Shown: positions 8,863-17,781, counted from the first letter of the stretch. The stretch is DNA of 48,930 bases from Haliscomenobacter sp. (GCA_016713275.1 JADJPL010000025.1:1-48930), one strand, 5' to 3'. The notes: generated from the letters alone by a model not told the origin. Numbers and translations: made by a program.

Positions 8863-9666
8863 TCATAAATTCAATTTCTTAATGCGTTTTTTCACTTCAC
8901 GTTCCACCTGGTCAAAATCGGGCAAATTTTTAATCTGATCTGCCATAGATGTTTTCCACCGTCCTTTGTATTGTGGTAAGCGCTGCTCAAGCTTACTTTG
9001 AAAAACTTTCGGGTCAATGTCTTTACTTTCACATTTGTTCCTAAACTCAGCCAAGTAAAAATCAACATCCATTTCATGAATTTCCAGCAAATACCAGATG
9101 TCGTAGAAATCCCGCGCCTGCATGCGTTGCATAATAGATCTCATTTTTTCTACCAAGACCTCCTCAAGGGCGTAGCAGAGGAGTTGGTGTGCTTCCTGGT
9201 CTGAGTAGTCCAGAAACACTTTTTGCATAACAGGCGTGAAAGCCAAAGATTCCCTCCTTGAGATATCGACCTTGACTTTTTGTTGGCGCCAACCCCACCA
9301 AGAGGGCCTACAAAGTTGATGTAAAAATTTATTCCGCCATCTTCGTGCTCGTTATTGTCAATAATTTCAAAGTGGAATATTCGCTTTCTCTTTGACGTAT
9401 TCAAATACTTCGGCAAACCATTCGAAAATTTGTTCATTCGAAATGTCATTATCAAGAAGGGTGAAATCAAGGTCTTCCGAAAAACGGTAATTTTCAAAAT
9501 AGACCTTCTTCAATACCGTTCCTCCTTTAAAAACTATGGATATGGATAGGCGTTTATGCGCAGCAATACCTTGCAGGATCCAGGAGAGGATATAGTCTTT
9601 TTCAATTTGCTGGTCTCTCACACCAACCGCACGCGCTTTGTTCTGTATTTCCCCCGGCTTAATCAT
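8863..9666 (-). pseudogene. abiEii: AbiEii nucleotidyltransferase toxin, two frameshifts
   Basis: Three overlapping frames together give one AbiEii/AbiGii-type protein. Frame one (9666-9367) has VFKGGTVLKKVYFENYRFSE and DLDFTL, the nucleotidyltransferase core with its DxD. Frame two carries FHFEIIDNNEHEDGGINFYI and FVGPLGG. Frame three (9246-8863) has the C-terminal LVEKMRSIMQRMQARDFYDI. The breaks lie at about 9373 and 9255, the latter in an A-run. AbiE is a type IV toxin-antitoxin system in which the toxin is a GTP-binding NTase-like enzyme. The start codon overlaps the abiEi stop (ATGA). If the shifts are real, the toxin is dead while the antitoxin remains. Confidence 0.85.
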
Positions 9667-10484
9667 GTATAGATTGCTGATTTAATGGTTTCCGTCTCCA
9701 GGTTTTGCTGAATACTCCATCGGCTTATCATTTTACCGGATTTCGGGAGTTCGGTATCGAGCAGGACGTAGGAGGCTGTTTTGACTCTCTGGAGTTGTTT
9801 TGTAATACCTGATTTTATATCCAGGGTTTCAAGGATGAAGCCCAATCGTTTAATAACTGCTTGCGATTTGAATCGCTGCGTGTATTCAAGAAGCTTGTCG
9901 TATTGGATTTTTTCTTTTGATGAGTAAATCGCTCTGGCAACTTCCGCAATACCTCCGGCATAGTCCGGCTTGAACAAACAGTCGATGAATGTTTTTTCAA
10001 GGTCCGAACACATCACCTTGTTGAAGTTATCAATCCAAGTTTTTTTCGAACCAAAGAAGTGATCCGCATTATGGTAGATGAATTGAAAGGTGACATCCTT
10101 GATTTTTAGGGTTGAAGGCCGAATTTGTTTGGCAACAACTATTTGCTCTTTCAGGGAAGGTTGGGTAATCAGGTTATGGATCTGTAGGGCAGAGTAGTAA
10201 CCAATATAGTGCTCCGTTCCATCAGACAAATGCTCCGCCAGCAAATGCCAATCAGGCATGAAACTGCTCGCTTCTTGCTCATAGGGTATGATATAGTACA
10301 ACCCCTTCTTCAACCTCATCAGAAGCCCTCTCTTGACCATATCGCTTAACAGTTCCTTTAAAGCGCTTTGACTTGAAGCAGGAAGTGCTTTCTTCGCTTC
10401 CGAATAATCAAAGCAATCCCTATTCCTCTGATGGAAATGGGTCAGAATCTCATTGGATTGCGTTGATATATACTTATTTTTCAT
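9663..10484 (-). CDS. abiEi: AbiEi-type antitoxin and transcriptional regulator
   Basis: This intact 273-residue protein has a winged-helix N-terminus (LKELLSDMVKRGLLMRLKKG, LYYIIPYE) followed by the AbiEi domain (GTEHYIGYYSALQIHNL, FFGSKKTW, DLEKTFIDCLFKPDYAGG). AbiEi proteins bind inverted repeats in their own promoter and repress the operon. Two matching operator-like sites are present upstream at 10494-10577. The stop overlaps the abiEii start by 4 bases, a sign of translational coupling. Confidence 0.9.
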   Translation of the reverse strand: MKNKYISTQSNEILTHFHQRNRDCFDYSEAKKALPASSQSALKELLSDMVKRGLLMRLKKGLYYIIPYEQEASSFMPDWHLLAEHLSDGTEHYIGYYSALQIHNLITQPSLKEQIVVAKQIRPSTLKIKDVTFQFIYHNADHFFGSKKTWIDNFNKVMCSDLEKTFIDCLFKPDYAGGIAEVARAIYSSKEKIQYDKLLEYTQRFKSQAVIKRLGFILETLDIKSGITKQLQRVKTASYVLLDTELPKSGKMISRWSIQQNLETETIKSAIYT

Positions 10485-10493
10485 AGCTTAAAA

Positions 10494-10577
10494 GTCAGCT
10501 TTAACCTGACAACAATGATACGAATAATAATTAGTATTATTCATCTATCGTAGTAAAAAAGTCAGCTTCAACCTGAT
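10494..10577. promoter_or_regulatory. Two operator-like inverted repeats upstream of abiEi
   Basis: Site 1 (10494-10510) is GTCAG-CTTTAAC-CTGAC, a perfect 5-bp dyad. Site 2 (10561-10577) is GTCAG-CTTCAAC-CTGAT. The similarity continues past each site into a TGATAC. The sites lie 67 bp apart and begin 10 bp before the abiEi start codon. Known AbiEi antitoxins repress through two inverted repeats in the promoter, so these are good operator candidates. Confidence 0.6.
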
Positions 10578-10721
10578 CAAATTGATACAAAAAATGATTT
10601 TAGGACAGGGCACTGAAGCAGCGTCTGGGCTGCGGGTTGGCTTGAGCGGCTTTGCAAAGGCGCCAAATGCGGGTAGGTAGAGGCATTTTAAAAAATGCGG
10701 CGCGGGGGGCATTGAGTTCCT

Positions 10722-10790
10722 AACGGTTGTATTGGCGCAACACCACCCAAGCCAAACCCGAAACGACATAGGTTTGCCCCTTCTAGTGAT
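10722..10790 (-). other. Degenerate attC-like site III
   Basis: On the minus strand a left arm GGGGCAAACC (10780-10771) can pair imperfectly, with a bulge, to GGTGTTGCGCC. The site ends CAATACAACC followed by GTTAGGAAC from 10724. AACCGTT is shared with attC-like sites I and II, and the GGTGTTGCG(T/C)CAATACAA part recurs at 6163 and 19674, always ending at GTT. The left box is degraded (CACTAG). It may mark the start of the cassette that carries AbiE. Confidence 0.4.
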
Positions 10791-10797
10791 TTACAAA

Positions 10798-10860
10798 CAT
10801 TTCGCCTGATGAATTTTAAATTCTGGGCGAAATGTAGTATTTTTAGCTAGCATTTCGCCC
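10798..10860. promoter_or_regulatory. Triple CATTTCGCC motif upstream of the ATPase
   Basis: CATTTCGCC occurs at 10798-10806 and 10851-10859, and its complement GGCGAAATG at 10826-10834. The first pair brackets a palindromic ATTTTAAAT. They lie just before the ATPase start at 10875 and could be a regulator binding site or a hairpin in the leader. No regulator is known for it. Confidence 0.4.
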
Positions 10861-11639
10861 CAAAAATCATCGCCATGCCAGACATACTCATCGGTCGCAA
10901 AGAAGAACAAGCCATTCTGTACGAAGCCTTCAATAGTGATCGGGCTGAAATGGTTGCCGTTTTCGGGCGCCGACGGGTAGGCAAAACCTTCTTAATCAAA
11001 CAAACCTATCAAGAGCATATTGCTTTTGAGTTAACTGGTTTACAAAGCCTTAGAGTTGAAGAACAGCTCCAGAACTTCAGCAACCAATTGGAACTGATTA
11101 GTCAAAGCCCCGTTCCGGTGAAAAAGCCGGCGAGTTGGTTGGAAGCTTTTTTTATGCTCGCTAAATTTCTGGATCAGCAGCCCAAGGATAAAAAACGGGT
11201 TGTCTTTTTTGATGAAGTTCCCTGGTTGGCGGGGAATAAATCGGGGTTTATTACTGGGCTAGGCTGGTTTTGGAACGTAAGCCCTGACCAACTTCTATAT
11301 TGCCAACCCGAGGGCGATTAGGGATCTTACGGGCAAAAACGCGATGGGAAGAAAACGATACCAGCTCACGGGAGCGCGCAGCGCTATTGAGAGCGGTTGC
11401 CAATCGGCAGCACAGAGCATATCCCGTTTCGCCAAGCGCATGGCGTGTCAGTTGCCACGCTCTATCATGGCAGCAGCAGATGGCAGATGATGGGCCAGGC
11501 GCTGGTTTTGTAGAGATCCAGCGAGGGGGTTGTGCGGGGATGCATCGGTGTGAACGCTGCACGTGGGCGCTATCGCTTTGCGCTTTGAAGCGCTTCCGGA
11601 CGATATTTACCTAGCGGCATTGGTTCAAAAGCTCGGGCG

Positions 11640-11900
11640 AGATTGCGCTGCATGCACAACACAAGTATTATCTCTACGGGCGGCCCACGGATATGCGCAA
11701 GAGCTTGACGGGCTGAGCGGGCTGGTGCGCAACCACCTTCGGCAACCCCCACCAGCGGGAAGTGTATGTTTTTTTGAAACCGCAAGCGGGATATGATCAA
11801 GGTGCTGCTGTGGGACCGCGCGGGTTGGCAGTTACAGCAAGCGGCTGGAGCGGGGCAGTTTTGAGCGCCCGCGCCGGGAAGATAGCGCCGCAGGTGTCCG
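11640..11900 (+). pseudogene. tnpB: IS66 TnpB (Orf2) remnant
   Basis: In shifting frames the sequence gives KYYLYGRPTDMRKSLTG, LSGLVRNHLRQPP and REVYVFLKPQ. These correspond to the IS66 Orf2 pattern (Y..PTDMRKS.DGL..LV, then VF.F.NR.RD..K.L.WD). At least three frame breaks are needed, so it is not functional. A TnpA equivalent would lie upstream (11330-11550), but I cannot recognise one with confidence. Confidence 0.6.
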
Positions 11901-12134
11901 GTTGAGCTGGGAAGAACTGGTGCTGATTTTGGAGGGATTTCCTGGGCAGCATCCAGCGGCGCAAGCGTTTTGCGCTGCCGGGCGAAAATCCAGTCTTGCG
12001 CAGCGCAAATGTGGAAAACGCATAGGCTGAGAAAGTAAAAATCGAAAAGTTATCCCTACGGCGTGGAAAATTCAGGGGGGCTGGTCGTGTATAAAAGGCT
12101 GTTTATGTTGGGTTTATGCGCCGTTTTATAGCGA

Positions 12135-13748
12135 TTTTGGATTATGAAAACGCGCAGCACATCAAGATCCGCCAATCGGAATACGCTTCCTGAAACAGGA
12201 GCTGCTGCGTTTACGCGCGCAGGCGGCCGGGGCGGCAAGCCGAAGCGAAAGCAGCGGCCTTGGAATCCGAGAATGCAGTTGGAAGCCGAAAAGCGGTCTT
12301 AGAGCAAGCGCTGGAAGAAGAGCGCGACCGTTTGTGCAGGGCCATCAAAGGGCTCGCGCAGCGGCGCCGCGACGCTACCAAACGGCAAGCATCAACGAGG
12401 AACAATCGAGCTTGTTTGCCGAGCAGCTCGTCGCCCTGGCGCAACCGCTTCAGGCGCAGCACACCCCGCTGCCCCAGCGCAGCAAAAAACGCAGCCCAGG
12501 CGCGCCCATCCTGGCCGCCGCCCGATTCCCGAAGATATTCCCAGGCTGAACATCCTGCTGGAGCCACAGGAAGACCTCACGGGCTGCGTGCGCATCGGCG
12601 AAGAAGGTGACCGAAGAGTTGGATTACATCCCCGGACACTTTTTATCCGGCGGTTTATCCGCACCAAATAGGCGCGCCACAGGCAGAAGGGGATGCTCAT
12701 TGCCCCGGCGCCCGTGCGTGATTGATAAAGGGATCCCAGGGCCCGATGCTGCTGGCTTACATCTTGGTGAGCAACAAATATGCGGATCATCTGCCGCTGT
12801 ACCGCCAGTTGATCATGTTCAACGCAGCGGCATCGATATCAACGACGTGACCCTCAACGGGTGGGTCAAACAAGTCATCGCCCTGCCTGCAAATCCTCTA
12901 CGAACGCATCCGCAGCAGCATGCTGGGCAGCAACTACCTGATGGCGGACGAATCCACCATCCGGGTGCTGGATCAGGATAAAAAGGAGCCACCCACCTGG
13001 GCTATTACTGGGCCTACCGGGACCCGGTGGAGGGCAGCGTACTGTTTGTGTATGAAAAAGGACGCGCAGGGAAGTACGTGCGCGATCATCTGAGCACCTT
13101 CAGCGGCTATCTGCAAACAGATGCCTATACCGCCTATGACTCCATGCCCGCCAATGAAGGCGTCACGATGGTGGGCTGCTGGGCGCACGTGCGCCGCAAG
13201 TTCGCCGATGCGCTGGTAGTGGAACAGGAGCAGGCCTCCTACTTTGTAGAGCAAATCCAGCGCCTGTATGCGATAGAACGCTTTTGCCGTACCGAAGGCC
13301 TGAGTGCCGATGCCCGGCTGGACGCGCGGGCTCAGGCTAAACCCATCCTGGCCGGGATTAAAACCCGGATGCTGGACCTGGCCCCCACCCTGACGCCCAA
13401 AAACGCGCTGAGCATTGCCATTCATTACACCCTCAAGCAGTGGGACGAGCTCCTGGTCTACACCACCAACGGCATCCTGGAGATCGACAATAACCTCGTG
13501 GAAAACAGCATCCGCCCCATCGCCCTGGGCCGTAAGAATTACCTTTTGCAGGCAACCACGAAGCAGCTCAGCGCGCTGCCGTCGTCTACTCCATCCTGGC
13601 TACCTGCAAAGCCCGCCAGATCAACCCCCTGGCCTACCTGGCAGACGTGCTCGACAAACTGCCCGCAAGAACCGTCAACAATATCGACGATCTGCTACCC
13701 TGGAACTGGAAACCCGATAACTCCATGGAACAATTGTACAAGATGTAG
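12135..13748 (+). pseudogene. tnpC: IS66 TnpC transposase remnant
   Basis: A coiled-coil-like N-terminal part is scattered over several frames. From 13027 a long frame gives GKYVRDHLSTFSGYLQTDAY, GCWAHVRRKFADAL and NNLVENSIRPIALGRKNYL, the DDE_Tnp_IS66 catalytic part with its conserved C..H.RR.F. After KNYL a T-run, one base short of the second copy, shifts the frame before the GNHEAAQRAAVVYS tail. Frameshifts throughout make it inactive. Confidence 0.8.
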
Positions 13749-13764
13749 TTGGTAGAGGGCTTAC

Positions 13765-14232
13765 CCACCAACGGCATCCTGGAGATCGACAATAACCTCG
13801 TGGAAAACAGCATCCGCCCCATCGCCCTGGGCCGTAAGAATTACCTTTTTGCAGGCAACCACGAAGCAGCTCAGCGCGCTGCCGTCGTCTACTCCATCCT
13901 GGCTACCTGCAAAGCCCGCCAGATCAACCCCTGGCCTACCTGGCAGACGTGCTCGACAAACTGCCCGCAAGAACCGTCAACAATATCGACGATCTGCTAC
14001 CCTGGAACTGGAAACCCGATAACTCCATGGAACAATTGTACAAGATGTAGTTGGTAGAGGGCTTACTGGCTACCTGCAAAGCCCGCCAGATCAACCCCCT
14101 GGCCTACCTGGCAGACGTGCTCGACAAACTGCCCGCAAGAACCGTCAACAATATCGACGATCTCTACCTGGAACTGGAAACCCGATAACTCCATGGAACA
14201 ATTGTACAAGATGTAGTTGGTAGAGGGCTTAC
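13765..14232 (+). repeat. Two tandem partial copies of the IS66 right end
   Basis: Copy 1 (13765-14066) repeats 13463-13764, and copy 2 (14067-14232) repeats about 13600-13764. Each ends in the complete terminal repeat ...GAGGGCTTAC and is followed directly by internal tnpC sequence. The copies differ mainly in homopolymer length (T4 or T5, C4 or C5) and two small losses in copy 2. Nested copies sharing the same right end but with different left breakpoints fit one-ended transposition events or replication slippage. Confidence 0.85.
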
Positions 14233-15292
14233 TTTGGACCAGTTGGGCCGAAACGCGCAACATTGTGGTGGTCATTTGTGGTTCGGCAGCCTCCTGGATG
14301 ATCCAGAAAATTGTGAATGACCGCGGTGGGCTGCACAACCGCATTACCAAGCGGGTGTTTTTAGACCCTTTCACGTTGAGCGAAACGGAAACCTACCTCC
14401 AAAGCCACAACATTTTTTATGATCGCTATCAAATTGTCCAAATCTACATGGCGATCGGGGGCATTCCGCATTATTTGAATGAGGTCAAAGCAGGTAAAAG
14501 TGCGACCCAGAACATCAACGATATTTGTTTTTCAAAGAATGGTTTGTTGCGGGATGAGTTCTCAAGGCTCTATGCCGCTCTTTTTGCCAATGCAGAAAAC
14601 CACATTGCTGCAGTTCGGGCCTTGGCACAATCGCGACAAGGGTTGACACGTGGTGCTATTGTAAAAAATGGCGGATTAGCCGAAGGCGGCAATACCTCCA
14701 AAGTGCTGGAAGAATTGGAACAGTCGGGCTTCATTAGCTCCTATTACCCCTTCGGCAAACGCAAAAAAGACATGCTTTACCGCCTGACCGATGAATATTC
14801 CTTGTTTTACCTACGCTTCATCGAGCACCATAAAGACAGTGGCAATGAGACCTGGAATCAACTCAGCCAGACCCAAAGCGCCAAAGTGTGGTCGGGTTAT
14901 GCTTATGAAAATACCTGCTTGAAACACTTGCCGAATATCAAAAAAGCTTTGGGTATTTCGGGCGTTTATACCCAGGCTTCTACTTTTCTATTCAAAGGCA
15001 ATGAAGAGGAAAAAGGGGCACAAATTGACCTTGTTTTGGATCGCAATGACCGAATCATCAACCTTTTTGAAATCAAATTTTACAACACCGAATTTACGCT
15101 ATCGGAAGCCGATGCCAAAGCCTTGCGCAACCAAATGTGGACTTTTAAAGAAAAAACCAAAACCAAGAAGCACTTGATGATTGTGCTAGTCAGCACTTTT
15201 GGCATGGAACACAATAAGCATAGCCTTGGATTGGTTGAAAAAATCTTGACGTTGGATGATTTGTTTTGAGGGGCAATGCTCTTCTTTTTCGA

Positions 15293-15487
15293 TTATTTCA
15301 TTTTGTTAAACATATAACGGCCTATTTTCCATTGCCCATTTACTTTTTGAAGAACAAAGAGTTCTCGATTTTCTTCTGCTACTGTTTCCCCGTTGGCGTG
15401 AATCAAAGTCGTCCCTTTAGAAGTTGTCCTTGCAAAAACATAGTCGCCATTTACCACTATTTCGTCGATGTAAAATTCAATAGTTAT
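15293..15487 (-). pseudogene. SnoaL/DUF4440-like C-terminal fragment
   Basis: On the minus strand the frame reads VVNGDYVFARTTSKGTTLIH, then ENRELFVLQKVNGQWKIGRY and MFNKMK before a stop. This is the C-terminal half of a small ketosteroid-isomerase-like protein (the NTF2 fold usually has 120-150 residues). The 5' part is missing: the fragment begins at the TATAGGAGTTACGCA repeat (15485-15499), so an insertion or deletion probably removed it. Confidence 0.6.
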
Positions 15488-15567
15488 AGGAGTTACGCAA
15501 AATAGTTAACTTCCGTCATGGAAATAGAATTATACATCGCACAATTGTTGAGCACTCCGCAATCTGT

Positions 15568-16896
15568 TCAGCTCTTTTGTTTTTCATTTTCAGTCAAGAA
15601 AATTTTTAGATTGTCAAAAAAGCCGAGGAATGGAACTGCGCCATATTTTCCCCTGATATAGTTTTCTTCGAAAGGCTCTGTTTTTCTTACTTCATCTGAT
15701 TTGAAGTCTGCTAATGAATAAAGTTTTGCTTCCCCGTACTTATTTTTGTTTGTAAACCAAATTTGGTCTCGTCTAAATAATCCCGAACTCAACAAGTTTG
15801 TATCGTGCGTGTTGAAAATTAATTGCGCATTTTTCTTGTTAAACTCTTTGGAGTTAAAAAGCGAAACGATTTTGCAAACCAAATTGGGATGTAGTTTTGA
15901 GTCTAACTCGTCAACAACAAGCGTATATCCATTTTCAATTACATCTAAAATAGGTCCAGTTAGTGCGAAAAATTTTCTTGTTCCAGAGGATTCATCATCG
16001 TCCAGGGAGAAGCTGATATGTTCTACTGCTTTTAAGTCGGCGCTATATTTTTTATGCTTTGTTAAAACATCAGAAACAAACTCCTTCTTCTCTTCCCGAA
16101 CTTCTCTAATAATCTTGTCTTTAAGTTCTTTTGGCATTCCTTTAGGAAGGCTGTCAATGTCAAGTTTTTGGAGTTCAATATCTTGAATTCCTAAGTCAGC
16201 AGCTTTCAGTAATTCTAAAATTTTGGCTTTATGTTCGGGGGATTCTGTTTTCCCCATCGTAAAACCTTGATAGCCTGATTCTTTTAAACCGAATAAGATC
16301 TTTAATCTTTTAAACCAGTCCAAGACATTAATTGCCGTTTTATCGTTGAATTGCGCTGCCACAGAAATTAACAACGCGTTGTCTCTAACAAGACCTTCTT
16401 TAACAACGGCGTTACCTTTTGTAAAACTTCTTGTGTGTGTATTAAACGTGTTACCTTCTCTGTAAAAAAGCTCCACTTCTTTTGTCTTTGGTTTGTGATA
16501 AAGCCACTCCGATACGATTCTTTCAGAAGTTGTTTCAAATCCGTATCGATATAATACATTTTTGTATAAGAAGACAATCTCAAATTCTGAAGGCTCGTTC
16601 TCGGTTTCTGTGCTTAATCGAAAAGGTTGAACTTCAATCGTTTCTCCTTTTTGACTTTCTTTAGAGCTGTTTATTACGAAATATCTCATAAATTCAAATG
16701 CGTCAAGTAGTTTGCTTTTACCACTTGCATTTGCTCCATAGATAACAGCACTCTTGAGAAGTCTCAGTCCAAAGGTTTCATTAGACACAATATTTTCGTA
16801 TTCTCTGGTGTCTTTGTCGTAGTTGGAAGCAATAAGGCTCAAAGCGGCTTTGTCCTTAAATGTCCTAAAGTTCTTTATCGAGAATTGCAAAAGCAT
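15568..16896 (-). CDS. AAA15-type ATPase (AbiLi/RloB-partner type), orphan
   Basis: The start is taken at the ATG at 16896 (MLLQFSIKNFRTFKDKAALS), giving 442 residues. Walker A is VIYGANASGKSKLLDAF, the ABC-like signature region is ESSGTRKFF, Walker B is YTLVVDELDSKLHP, and a switch His lies in FNTHDTNLL. This is an OLD/AAA15-type ABC ATPase of the kind found in defence systems, often paired with an RloB-like nuclease directly downstream. Here the downstream sequence is only repeat and a SnoaL fragment, so the usual effector is missing. The gene is AT-rich and intact. Confidence 0.8.
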   Translation of the reverse strand: MLLQFSIKNFRTFKDKAALSLIASNYDKDTREYENIVSNETFGLRLLKSAVIYGANASGKSKLLDAFEFMRYFVINSSKESQKGETIEVQPFRLSTETENEPSEFEIVFLYKNVLYRYGFETTSERIVSEWLYHKPKTKEVELFYREGNTFNTHTRSFTKGNAVVKEGLVRDNALLISVAAQFNDKTAINVLDWFKRLKILFGLKESGYQGFTMGKTESPEHKAKILELLKAADLGIQDIELQKLDIDSLPKGMPKELKDKIIREVREEKKEFVSDVLTKHKKYSADLKAVEHISFSLDDDESSGTRKFFALTGPILDVIENGYTLVVDELDSKLHPNLVCKIVSLFNSKEFNKKNAQLIFNTHDTNLLSSGLFRRDQIWFTNKNKYGEAKLYSLADFKSDEVRKTEPFEENYIRGKYGAVPFLGFFDNLKIFLTENEKQKS

Positions 16897-17016
16897 CTTT
16901 CTGTCTGTTTTGAATAAAAAGTCTTCAAAAATAAGCTTTATTTTTGAAGACGCAACGAAATACAATGATTTTTTGAAAATATATCCGCTAAAAATACGTC
17001 TATTTTGCTTTTTTTG

Positions 17017-17155
17017 TCACACCAACTGCACGCGCTTTGTTCTGTATTTCCCCCGGCTTAATCATGTATAGATTGCTGATTTAATGGTTTCCGTCTCCAG
17101 GTTTTGCTGAATACTCCATCGGCTAATTATTTTACCGGATTTCGGGAGTTCGGTA
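17017..17155 (-). repeat. 139-bp duplicate of the abiEi/abiEii junction
   Basis: This stretch repeats 9618-9756 almost exactly, with only a few mismatches (ACTG for ACCG, CTAATTA for CTTATCA). It carries the last codons of abiEi and the first of abiEii, including their ATGA overlap, in the same orientation. It sits directly behind the hepT stop. It is a remnant of a second AbiE operon or of a recombination event. Confidence 0.85.
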
Positions 17156-17158
17156 ATA

Positions 17159-17500
17159 TTAGTTTATTTCTTCTAGAATCGATTCAATCTGCGGAAGCAA
17201 ATTGGGTATATCTTTGGTCGCCGTTTCCCACACGGTATCGATATCAACATCGAAATAGTCGTGAATCAACTTATCCCGCATTCCGGCAATGGCACGCCAA
17301 GGTATTTGGGCATATTTCTCACGTAATTCCAGGCTTAAACGCTTGGTGGCTTCACCTGCGACCTCAATCTTCCGAATAATGGCGTCCTGTTTTTCTTCAT
17401 CGGCCAAAAAATCGGTATAGCCTGTATCCTCCAGGTATTCGGCAACCTTTGAAAAACTTTTTACAATATGGTCAAGGTATATCCGGTCGTCCTTTTTCAT
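17159..17500 (-). CDS. hepT: HepT-type HEPN toxin (DUF86)
   Basis: This 113-residue helical protein carries RDKLIHDY at residues 75-82, the Rx4HxY motif of HepT RNases (R75, H80, Y82). In the known MntA/HepT system the Tyr of this motif is AMPylated by MntA, which silences the RNase. The gene overlaps mntA by 4 bases. Family length and motif both fit an active toxin. Downstream lies the AbiE duplicate. Confidence 0.92.
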   Translation of the reverse strand: MKKDDRIYLDHIVKSFSKVAEYLEDTGYTDFLADEEKQDAIIRKIEVAGEATKRLSLELREKYAQIPWRAIAGMRDKLIHDYFDVDIDTVWETATKDIPNLLPQIESILEEIN

Positions 17501-17781
17501 TCGAAAATAGTGATCAAATCCTTTTCAATATATTTTTTCAGGCGGGGGTTTTTCAGACTATTTTCTGTCATCAGATCAATCGAAATCCCCAACTTGTCTG
17601 ATAGTTCTTGTTCAATCTGGACCAGTTTCAGGAGGCTAATCCGGTCCCTGAATTGGATGAGGATATCCAAATCGCTGCCGTCTTTGTTCTCGCCTCTGGC
17701 AAATGAGCCAAAAACGCCTATCCTGGCAGGATGGTACGGAAGGAGATATTGCAGCAATTTGGCTTGAAGTTCTTTATCCAT
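17497..17781 (-). CDS. mntA: MntA-type minimal nucleotidyltransferase antitoxin
   Basis: This 94-residue protein contains GSFARGENKDGSDLDIL, the GSx10DxD nucleotidyltransferase motif (G25, S26, D37, D39), and a further acidic IDLM strand. MntA antitoxins transfer AMP to the Tyr of the HEPN partner. It is first in the operon and overlaps hepT by 4 bases, the usual order for this pair. Confidence 0.92.
   Translation of the reverse strand: MDKELQAKLLQYLLPYHPARIGVFGSFARGENKDGSDLDILIQFRDRISLLKLVQIEQELSDKLGISIDLMTENSLKNPRLKKYIEKDLITIFE

Larger units (their letters stand above)
11277..14232 (+). mobile_element. IS66-family element with tandem extra right ends
   Basis: The left end GTAAGCCCTGACCAACTT at 11277 matches, inverted, the right end TAGTTGGTAGAGGGCTTAC. 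The GTAAGC start is typical of IS66. An 8-bp target duplication flanks it: TTTGGAAC (11269-11276) and TTTGGACC (14233-14240), with one mismatch. A unit of 2,488 bp (11277-13764) has the normal IS66 size. After it, the right end appears twice more (ending at 14066 and 14232), each time preceded by a copy of the tnpC 3' end. All of its genes carry frameshifts. Confidence 0.9.
10875..15269 (+). pseudogene. DEXX-box/AAA ATPase (ATPase_2 plus DUF234-like), split by IS66
   Basis: The 5' part (10875-11276) encodes MPDILIGRKEEQAILYEAF, Walker A GRRRVGKTF and Walker B VVFFDEVPWL. The 3' part (14241-15269) encodes NIVVVICGSAASWMIQKIV, GGIPHYLNEV, a winged-helix region, and a nuclease-like tail with GAQIDLVLDRND and LFEIKFYN. 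Removing the IS and one copy of the 8-bp duplication joins the two in frame as GWFWNSWAETRNIVVV. This family occurs widely in Bacteroidota and archaea, and the D..E.K-like tail suggests a PD-(D/E)XK nuclease fold. The biological role is unclear. The gene is disrupted as it stands. Confidence 0.85.
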
